DNA of 11,890 nt from an uncultured Verrucomicrobiales bacterium (GTDB taxonomy: Bacteria > Verrucomicrobiota > Verrucomicrobiia > Verrucomicrobiales > Akkermansiaceae), in assembly GCA_937885815.1 (NCBI GenBank), contig CALABM010000209.1, positions 1 to 11,890 on the forward strand, written 5' to 3'. Position 1 is the first letter of the stretch, and each line of letters opens with the position of its first letter. This document shows positions 7,512 through 11,890 of this stretch, in pieces. The notes under the pieces were generated by a model. That model had not been told where the DNA came from. It made no database searches and saw only the letters and a program-made list of their open reading frames with translations. A program made the position numbers and the translations under genes.

Positions 7512-7562
7512 GATTTTTTTTGCTACACATTCACACTGAAATGTGTTAACCTACGAAAGGAG
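7512..7562 (+). promoter_or_regulatory. 5' module, diverged copy 2, with an inverted repeat and strong ribosome site
   Basis: GATTTTTTTTGC (7512-7523) is followed by an inverted repeat, ACACATT (7525-7531) and AATGTGT (7540-7546) with an 8-nt loop. The module core is in the diverged form ATGTGTTAACCTACG (7541-7555), which matches ATGAGTTAATATAAG at 11 of 15 bases. The SD AAAGGAG (7556-7562) lies 8 nt before the ATG. From the SD to the fourth codon the DNA matches the 4042 gene at 20 of 24 positions. Confidence 0.5.
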
Positions 7563-7570
7563 AAACGAAG

Positions 7571-8134
7571 ATGTCACTAAAAGATAGATTTCTGGATTTG
7601 TCTGCCCATAACTGGCTCCATATCGCGGCGGCCGTGTGTATTGGCATACTACTGTATCAAAACCACCAGCAGAAATTGCTCATAGAACAACAGGCTGCAA
7701 ACGGTAGAGAGCTCTCAGCTCGTGTCATAAGAGACACAGGAGCGGCTGTCGGCTTGTTCCTACATGAAACACTCCTTCATCCGTACCAGCTTAAACAAGG
7801 TGAGTGTACATGCGGGTTTGGCTCCAAGAATGCCCCACGCCCCGGGTATCAGCAGTCCACGTTCATGAGGTATTCGTATGCTTTGCCGGAAGAAGTAGGG
7901 CATGAATTACTCAGCAGGGAAACGCAATTCCGTGACAAACTGGCGGAGGATTTGTTTCAGTTTCGAAGCGTTCAACCGGAATGGCACTTCAGCTTGCGCG
8001 AAGGTATACACCCGGAGTTCCTAGACACCCCACCCGGCATAAATTCCTGTGCGAATAATCCATTACCGCCCGGCTACAAATGGTATACGGCGGAAATAGA
8101 ATTTTCATTTCCGGAGTTCCCTGTTACCGACTGA
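7571..8134 (+). CDS. Single-pass membrane-anchored protein of unknown function
   Basis: The 187-residue protein has an N-terminal anchor helix at about 16-29 (LHIAAAVCIGILLY) after MSLKDRFLDLSAHNW. A short helical, possibly coiled stretch follows (QNHQQKLLIEQQAANGRELS, 30-49), then a soluble domain with cysteines at 79, 81 and 160. The end of the domain is strand-like (YTAEIEFSFPEF). No lipobox is present. The start is fixed by AAAGGAG 8 nt upstream. The gene carries the second copy of the 5' module and is followed 15 nt later by the 8150 lipoprotein, mirroring the 4042-4533 pair. The two small proteins of these pairs are not obviously homologous outside the first three residues. Confidence 0.75.
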   Translation: MSLKDRFLDLSAHNWLHIAAAVCIGILLYQNHQQKLLIEQQAANGRELSARVIRDTGAAVGLFLHETLLHPYQLKQGECTCGFGSKNAPRPGYQQSTFMRYSYALPEEVGHELLSRETQFRDKLAEDLFQFRSVQPEWHFSLREGIHPEFLDTPPGINSCANNPLPPGYKWYTAEIEFSFPEFPVTD

Positions 8135-8149
8135 TAGAAAGATAACTTT

Positions 8150-8947
8150 ATGTCCCTGCCCCCCTTCCCCAGAATCCTTGCCACTATAGCCCTCTGCCTT
8201 GCAGCGATGGGATTGAGCTCGTGTTCCTGTGTTTTGCAGACTCATCAGATGGCGCTCGATATGGCAAAGGAGTATGATGCCATTGTTGTTCTCCATGACG
8301 CTGTGTACCAAGCAGGAAATCGCTTTTATGTGCAAGGGGTGCAGACCAAAGTGCGCCGTAGTGGACGCTCACCTTTTCTATCCACGTCGGTTCTGTCAGA
8401 ATTAAGCACCCACCCGGAACGTACCGGAGAATACACGATTCTGCCGGATGCTGAGCGCAAGATAGTGTATTGCGAATTCCGCCTGAAATATGGCAAAAGA
8501 CCGTTTGCTGCAGATTCATATGCTAGACTAGACGACAATAATTTACCTAGGAATGAAGCCCCCACTTGGATAGGTGGCGGAGATCAGAAAGCCAAAGGAT
8601 GGATGCCCGCTCGCAACAGCAGAGGAGAAATCGTTGCATGGTATGCACCCGAGATTGATTGTTGGCATCTGCGGCGATACGATGAACGATGGCTGAATGC
8701 TTTGCCAGCAGGAGCTCGACCAATTCGCCTGACAGCTGAGGAGATTGCTAATCACCCCGTGTTGAAAGGAGAATCCGGGGTTCCAAGGATTCTGCTCCGC
8801 GAGCGTGGTGAGGCGCGGGTGAATACCGGTCGCGCCTTGTTTGCCTATCCGCTGGCCGGAATATGCTGGGTGGTGCCGGATGCGCCTGTCACAGTGGCCT
8901 CTCACATTCTGGATTTACCCATATGGGTACTGGACTGGATTCTTTGA
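8150..8947 (+). CDS. Lipoprotein, paralogue of the 4533 gene
   Basis: This 265-residue protein has a type II signal peptide (MSLPPFPRILATIALCLAAM then GLSSC), with the lipidated cysteine at 25. Blocks shared with the 4533 product are VYQAGNRFYVQG (52-63), LPAGARPIRLT (185-195) and FAYPLAGICWVVPDAPVTVA (231-250). The middle third differs completely in sequence and length, and the C-terminus ends at DLPIWVLDWIL without the Gly-rich segment or polar tail of the paralogue. The signal-peptide DNA (8189-8223) is identical to 4572-4606 at 29 of 35 bases, much closer than the bodies of the genes. It starts 15 nt after the 7571 gene and is probably cotranscribed. The lipoprotein location is secure, but the function is unknown. 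Confidence 0.8.
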   Translation: MSLPPFPRILATIALCLAAMGLSSCSCVLQTHQMALDMAKEYDAIVVLHDAVYQAGNRFYVQGVQTKVRRSGRSPFLSTSVLSELSTHPERTGEYTILPDAERKIVYCEFRLKYGKRPFAADSYARLDDNNLPRNEAPTWIGGGDQKAKGWMPARNSRGEIVAWYAPEIDCWHLRRYDERWLNALPAGARPIRLTAEEIANHPVLKGESGVPRILLRERGEARVNTGRALFAYPLAGICWVVPDAPVTVASHILDLPIWVLDWIL

Positions 8948-8992
8948 GTTAGCCGCCCCCCTACCGCCTCTGTTGGCACTAGACACATCTGT

Positions 8993-9400
8993 ATGAAAAC
9001 AATCAATCAGCCACTCCAAACCACAGAAGGAAAGCAAGATACGATGAGAAAACTACTATTCATTACAGTCTTTCTAATCATCTGCGAAATGATTACAGAA
9101 ATAGCTTTGCGGTACCCGTGTAATCATGGCAACAATTTCTATATTCATGCGGTTGTCCTGACTTGTTCTCTTTTGTTGTCTTTGATAAACATAAAAAAGA
9201 ACATAGGTGTGATTAGTATGGCTTTCATTGGCTTGTTGCTCGTACTGACGGTGAACTATTATAATGTTGGAATTGACTACGATACTTGGATAGAAAGAGG
9301 TATGCCTGAATGGGGAGAACTCTCAACGTGTGTGAATTGCAAGATTAAATGCGACACAGATTTTTTTGCATTTTTCATTGCGGATTCGGCGGCGAGATGA
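8993..9400 (+). CDS. Small AT-rich membrane protein whose C-terminus is encoded by the next gene's 5' module
   Basis: The frame gives 135 residues from ATG 8993. ATG 9044 (residue 18, MRKLLFITVFLI) is a serious alternative because AAGGA lies 12 nt upstream and the first helix starts there. Helices lie at about 19-39, 50-66 and 70-88, followed by a tail with CVNCKIKC (113-120). The last 15 or so residues (TDFFAFFIADSAAR) are read from the T-run and conserved element that precede the 9433 gene, and the TGA lies inside the ATGAG of that element. The original C-terminus may therefore have been lost or replaced. The DNA is visibly more AT-rich than its neighbours. Family unknown; it may be a degrading gene. 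Confidence 0.55.
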   Translation: MKTINQPLQTTEGKQDTMRKLLFITVFLIICEMITEIALRYPCNHGNNFYIHAVVLTCSLLLSLINIKKNIGVISMAFIGLLLVLTVNYYNVGIDYDTWIERGMPEWGELSTCVNCKIKCDTDFFAFFIADSAAR

Positions 9401-9422
9401 GTTAATATAAGTGTTTAAGGAG
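9359..9422 (+). promoter_or_regulatory. 5' module, copy 3: conserved upstream element plus ribosome site of the 9433 gene
   Basis: GATTTTTTTGC (9359-9369) is followed by TTGCGGATTCG (9378-9388), then GGCGAGATGAG, then GTTAATATAAG (9401-9411) and AAGGAG (9417-9422), 10 nt before the ATG. It matches copy 1 at 29 of 33 bases (9379-9411 against 3993-4025). It overlaps the end of the upstream reading frame. Confidence 0.6.
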
Positions 9423-9432
9423 AGATTATAAC

Positions 9433-10455
9433 ATGTCGCTAAAACAGATAGAGAACGAAAAAACAGTCCGTTCGAATGACGGTCATGGCTTTTTGAAGCA
9501 GGCTGCTGCTCTGTTGCTTGCTCTTGCTGCTCTGGTATGCATTTGCATTGCCGGTACTATGTATTCTGATATTGCTCAGAGCCTGAGCAGCGAGCCCGTA
9601 TATGAAGTTGCGCCTGAGCAGGTGAATCCGGAGCTGGAAGGTAAGCTGGTCAAGATGAGGATTACCGAGTTAGTTGCCGAGGGAGGACCGCTTACGGATG
9701 AAACTTTCGGGCTGAGCAGGGAGAACGCCATAGCTCTGTATCGTTTTTATCGGCCACAAAGCCGGGGACGAATAAACATAAACTACCATGCATTGCATGG
9801 TATTCAGGAATCATGGATTCTCGCTCCACAAGTGAAAGCTGGAGCCTACTCACTAAAGGTTCGGGAGGGCTTCTGGGAAGATTTAGGACTTCACTACATC
9901 AATCCTGATGAGTTGACTCTCCCGGGGGAGTGGGAGAATCTCGTGGTAGCCCGCACTGAGCATGATATTATTCTCCGCACTGATGATACATCCAACCTGT
10001 CAGCCCCTAAGGCTGTTTTCAAATACTCTTGGATTCCATCACCTTGGCGTGGTGTTCGTCATGCCGTTGGCCGCCAGTATGGCAACGTGCTAGACCTAAC
10101 AGGTGAGGGCTGCGGGCTCATTCGCGGAGAGGAGCAGTACCAACAATGGTCTCGGAAGCGTCCTGCAATAGGGCTGCTGCTGATGCCGTTCTGGGAATAC
10201 TGTTTCTACATTCTTTGCTTACAGGGGGCGATAACACTGTGCCTGCTTCCGGGCGTGCTGATGTTGCAGAAACGGGGATGGTTGAGGGCAACCTGTGTTT
10301 CCATACTTTTGGGAATCTTGCTCAGCGCATTGGTGGCTTGTGCGTTTTTGCTTCTCCCCTACTCGGAGCATAATGGACTGACTTGGATATATACCTTGGT
10401 TCCCGGTTTGATTGCCCTTGTTCTGCTCTGCCCCACGTGCCGGAAACGAGGTTAA
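9433..10455 (+). CDS. TMEM43/DUF1625-like membrane protein
   Basis: The 340-residue protein has one N-terminal helix (about 22-43), a large exported domain (about 44-250) and three C-terminal helices (about 254-277, 286-308, 318-334). This is the topology of the TMEM43 (LUMA, DUF1625) family. The segment after the first helix fits the family pattern. VAPEQVNPELEGKLVKM (59-75) corresponds to the 'P..NEG+LVH' block, and LTDETFGLSRENAIALYRFY (87-106) to the 'l.D..fGv...a..L+r.vemYqW' block. FKYSW (196-200) and the RQYGNVLDLTGEG stretch (214-226) also fit. The motifs are compared from memory. The usual ectodomain is longer, so this is a shortened, diverged member. The family lies in internal membranes in eukaryotes; its bacterial role is not known to me. 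The start is fixed by AAGGAG. The next gene begins 26 nt downstream. Confidence 0.75.
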   Translation: MSLKQIENEKTVRSNDGHGFLKQAAALLLALAALVCICIAGTMYSDIAQSLSSEPVYEVAPEQVNPELEGKLVKMRITELVAEGGPLTDETFGLSRENAIALYRFYRPQSRGRININYHALHGIQESWILAPQVKAGAYSLKVREGFWEDLGLHYINPDELTLPGEWENLVVARTEHDIILRTDDTSNLSAPKAVFKYSWIPSPWRGVRHAVGRQYGNVLDLTGEGCGLIRGEEQYQQWSRKRPAIGLLLMPFWEYCFYILCLQGAITLCLLPGVLMLQKRGWLRATCVSILLGILLSALVACAFLLLPYSEHNGLTWIYTLVPGLIALVLLCPTCRKRG

Positions 10456-10481
10456 CACCTCAGCCATCTGCCTTAATATAG

Positions 10482-10895
10482 ATGAAGATTACATTCACCA
10501 CCATGAACATTTGCTCCAAAATCCTCCTGATAGCCAGCCTGTTTAGCACTCCCATTCTCACGGCTTTGCCGGCTCCTTCCGGCATGATTGCCTCTACCGG
10601 GTCTGTTACTATTGACCAACAGCTGGGAGATCTCGTTGCCCGGGATTTTATTTCCCTTTCCGCAGATGGCCTCACTCTCACCATTATACGCCTCTCCCCC
10701 TCTGGCAACAGCACCCACAGCTTCCGCACCGATATACCCCGTCACTTCTGCATTGGCAGACACACCTTCATCTTTATAACCGATGAGAAGGGCAATATCA
10801 CTCGTATCATGCGACACAGCTCCGGCAGTACCCCCGATGGTTTTGTAATCTATCCCAAGCCGGGCGTGCTACCTACGGATGTTTTCGAACTCTGA
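10482..10895 (+). CDS. Small secreted hypothetical protein
   Basis: The product has 137 residues from ATG 10482, or 130 from ATG 10503 (MNICSKILLIASLFSTPILT), where the signal peptide is more typical. TTAATATA directly before 10482 resembles the -10 region of the 5' modules. If it is used as a -10, transcription would begin past 10482 and the second ATG must be the start. The mature part (about residue 30 on) is a small strand-rich domain with a single cysteine (RHFCIGRHTFIFITDEKGNI) and ends LPTDVFEL. It has no helix beyond the signal and is probably periplasmic. A strong hairpin follows 19 nt after the stop. The family is not recognised. Confidence 0.7.
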   Translation: MKITFTTMNICSKILLIASLFSTPILTALPAPSGMIASTGSVTIDQQLGDLVARDFISLSADGLTLTIIRLSPSGNSTHSFRTDIPRHFCIGRHTFIFITDEKGNITRIMRHSSGSTPDGFVIYPKPGVLPTDVFEL

Positions 10896-10914
10896 GAATG
10901 AGTCCCGTCCTCCG

Positions 10915-10958
10915 AACATCGCTTGCAAGTGGCTTTTTATCCCCTTGCAAGCGATGTT
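10915..10958. terminator. 15-bp perfect hairpin ending the rightward gene block
   Basis: AACATCGCTTGCAAG (10915-10929) is perfectly repeated inverted at 10944-10958 with a 14-nt loop that contains five T. The sequence after the second arm is TCATTTTAG, a poor T-tract, so termination may be weak or the element may be bidirectional. It lies 19 nt after the stop of the 10482 gene. Confidence 0.6.
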
Positions 10959-11022
10959 TCATTTTAGGTTGCCACTCGCGGAAAAATGCGCCTTAAACAC
11001 CTGATTCTGTGTATTTTGCCAG

Positions 11023-11120
11023 TTCGAAACATCTTTGCTTGCCACAGAGCTGCTATCACCATAAAACCGCCTAAGCTCACATAATCAACAGATTGTAGAT
11101 TCGAAGCATCTTTAGTGACC
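11023..11120. repeat. Pair of imperfect direct repeats
   Basis: TTCGAAACATCTTTGCTTGCC-like copy at 11023-11043 (starting TTCGAAACATCTTT) and a second copy at 11100-11120 (starting TTCGAAGCATCTTT) agree at 16 of 21 positions, with 13 of the first 14 identical. They are spaced 77 bp start to start. No function is evident. Confidence 0.45.
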
Positions 11121-11239
11121 CTAACATGAATTCGCGCTTAGGAAAACGGGCTTAGGCATGCTTAGGCTTTTTGGCCTTTTGGAGCCGTTTTGCGCCCGGT
11201 GGGGCGGTGGCGGGGCTTGCGAGCGTGCAATGCCTAAGC
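11069..11239. repeat. Cluster of GCTTAGG motifs in both orientations
   Basis: GCTTAGG occurs at 11136-11142, 11150-11156 and 11160-11166, and its inverse as GCCTAAGC at 11069-11076 and 11232-11239. GCTTAGGCAT (11150-11159) and ATGCCTAAGC (11230-11239) form a perfect 10-bp inverted repeat 70 bp apart. The enclosed DNA is G-rich (GGTGGGGCGGTGGCGGGG at about 11200-11217). Protein-binding sites or the ends of a small non-coding repeat are both possible. Confidence 0.45.
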
Positions 11240-11269
11240 GGGCGTAGGTGTTGAAAAACAAGGTAAAGC

Positions 11270-11303
11270 AAAAACCGAACCAGATTGATTTCTGATTCGG
11301 TTT
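11270..11303 (-). terminator. Rho-independent terminator on the minus strand
   Basis: Read leftwards, AAACCGAATCAGA (11303-11291) pairs with TCTGGTTCGGTTT (11284-11272) over 13 bp around a 6-nt loop, and five T follow (11274-11270). The one non-Watson-Crick pair is G-U in minus-strand RNA but a C-A mismatch in plus-strand RNA, so the minus direction is favoured. It lies 11 nt past the tRNA-like 3' end. Confidence 0.65.
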
Positions 11304-11314
11304 CTAGGTTTGAG

Positions 11315-11392
11315 TGGAGCATAGTGGATTAGAACCACCACCCTATTGCAAGCAATCAGAATATAGCATTGAGATGAGGCTGTAGATGCTCG
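11315..11392 (-). pseudogene. tRNA-Ala-like 3' end, probably a decayed tRNA or attachment-site remnant
   Basis: On the minus strand, a 5-bp T-stem (GGTGG/CCACT) encloses a 7-nt loop TTCTAAT (11334-11328). It is followed by ATGCTCC and a discriminator A (11322-11315), as in the 3' half of bacterial tRNA-Ala. The next bases are CTCA, not CCA. The loop has T where tRNAs have a purine (TTCRANY), which argues against a working tRNA. CGAGCAT at 11392-11386 could pair with six of the seven acceptor bases, giving a 78-nt molecule. However, I can fit no normal D-arm and no clean anticodon arm. A terminator follows. The best reading is a 3' remnant such as an integration leaves behind, and a divergent complete tRNA is less likely. 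Confidence 0.35.
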
Positions 11393-11464
11393 GATGCGGC
11401 TTTTTTGTAAGTGTAAGTTGTTGAAAATAAATGCAGAAAAAGCAAAGAAAAAGTAAAAAAAAGC

Positions 11465-11492
11465 TAGACATTGGTTGCGCATGTGCTATACT
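11465..11492 (+). promoter_or_regulatory. Sigma70-type promoter with extended -10 for the 11533 gene
   Basis: TAGACA (11465-11470) and TATACT (11487-11492) are spaced 16 bp apart, and TGC immediately before the -10 makes it an extended -10. Transcription would begin near 11499, giving a leader of about 34 nt to ATG 11533. There is no SD. Confidence 0.65.
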
Positions 11493-11532
11493 TTACAACG
11501 AGATAAAGCCTTAACGCTAAACGTATTAAATA

Positions 11533-11890
11533 ATGCACAACAAGCTCCACATAACGCGCTACAACAAGACCCGCAACTGGGCCATCTGGGCGAATGAGGA
11601 ACTGCTGGCAGTAACAGTATACAGAAAAGGCGCACAGGCCGTTCTCGACTACATTCACACATTAACCCAAAACACAATAAATACTATGTCCAAGACTAAG
11701 ACAACCGCCGCCGCTACCACCGCCACCAACAACGCCGATTTCGACCCGACCATCATCAAGGCCGTCAACGGCGAGGGCAAGACCATCCGCATCAAGTTCG
11801 ACCCGCTGGGCGTAAGCGTCTGCCACAACCTGAAAGGTACGGCGAAATCACCGGGCTGTGCTTCCACTTCACACGAGAAGCCAACGACCC
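11533..11890 (+). CDS. Partial hypothetical protein, possibly from a mobile element; likely frameshift near its end
   Basis: ATG 11533 opens a frame that reaches the window edge without a stop (119 codons). The first 50 residues (MHNKLHITRYNKTRNWAIWA, then NEELLAVTVYRKGAQAVLDY) look like a complete small protein of a type I associate with gut mobile elements. That is an impression only. An in-frame ATG at 11686 begins MSKTKTTAAATTATNN, a plausible second start after a linker. The segment DFDPTIIKAVNGEGKTIRIK followed by FDPLG is convincing protein. After about 11810 the frame becomes unlikely (KSPGCASTSHEKPT), while the frame one base back reads KRLPQPERYGEITGLCFHFT then REAND. A base may be missing near 11810-11822. 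The function is unknown. Confidence 0.5.
   Translation, partial: MHNKLHITRYNKTRNWAIWANEELLAVTVYRKGAQAVLDYIHTLTQNTINTMSKTKTTAAATTATNNADFDPTIIKAVNGEGKTIRIKFDPLGVSVCHNLKGTAKSPGCASTSHEKPTT

Larger units (their letters stand above)
10896..11532. other. 637-nt stretch without a convincing gene
   Basis: No reading frame here on either strand looks like a protein. From left to right it holds the hairpin at 10915-10958, two related direct repeats (11023 and 11100), five copies of a GCTTAGG motif (11069-11239) around a G-rich stretch (about 11198-11217), a minus-strand terminator (11270-11303), a tRNA-like 3' end on the minus strand (11315-11392), an A-rich purine tract (about 11421-11464) and a plus-strand promoter (11465-11492). 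Confidence 0.7.

Noticed and set aside
8184..8519. Minus-strand frames opposite the 8150 lipoprotein
   Set aside because: They are shadows of a gene with signal peptide, lipobox and a paralogue in this window.
11234..11482. 82-codon minus-strand frame across the tRNA-like element
   Set aside because: It spans the terminator hairpin and the T-arm, has no ribosome site, and its Phe-rich start only reflects the A-rich tract at 11421-11464.
11655..11867. 70-codon minus-strand frame with a hydrophobic Val/Ala run
   Set aside because: The hydrophobic run is the complement of the Thr/Ala-rich codons of the plus-strand 11686 region, and there is no ribosome site.
1..11890. CRISPR array, IS element or restriction/defence genes
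   Set aside because: No regularly spaced direct repeats, no transposase-like or nuclease motifs, and no terminal inverted repeats flanking a gene were found on either strand.

Overview
The window looks like a chromosome segment from a host-associated bacterium of moderate GC content. The style of its lipoproteins and small secreted or membrane proteins, together with sparse use of Shine-Dalgarno (SD) sites, is most reminiscent of the Verrucomicrobiota (Akkermansia-like). This is an impression from the sequence, not a database result. Nearly every gene encodes an envelope protein (signal peptide, lipobox or membrane helices). Most have no family I can name. I see no complete metabolic pathway, transposase, integrase or CRISPR array.

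Layout. Positions 1-393 hold the 3' end of a gene with a Thr/Pro-rich linker, closed by a good terminator. A secreted protein (536-1795) carries a duplicated alpha-helical domain split by a very acidic Glu/Tyr tract. It converges on a three-helix membrane protein read leftwards (1836-3266). Positions 3350-3460 hold a textbook promoter, a 16-codon leader ORF with its own strong ribosome site, and a membrane protein starting 5 nt after the leader stop. From 4042 to 10895 there are nine genes, all rightward. They are small membrane or lipid-anchored proteins (4042, 7571), two paralogous lipoproteins (4533, 8150), an ankyrin-like membrane protein coupled to a four-helix protein (5368, 6603), two other small membrane proteins (7114, 8993), a TMEM43/DUF1625-like protein (9433) and a small secreted protein (10482).

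The most interesting structure is a repeated 5' module placed in front of the genes at 4042, 7571 and 9433. It consists of a T-run, a motif ending ATGAGTTAATATAAG or a variant, an AAGGAG ribosome site and ATGTCNNTA as the first codons. The proteins that follow are unrelated beyond Met-Ser-Leu. The first two module genes are each followed directly by a lipoprotein whose signal-peptide DNA is conserved while the body has diverged. This suggests a block that grew by tandem duplication or 5'-end exchange.

The right end (10896-11532) is a 637-nt stretch without a convincing gene. It contains a 15-bp hairpin, short direct and inverted repeats, and, on the minus strand, the 3' part of a tRNA-Ala-like structure followed by a good terminator. 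A sigma70-type promoter then drives an ORF that runs off the window. A plausible reading is that a tRNA-derived attachment site marks the left edge of an integrated element extending to the right. The last 80 bases of that ORF look frameshifted.
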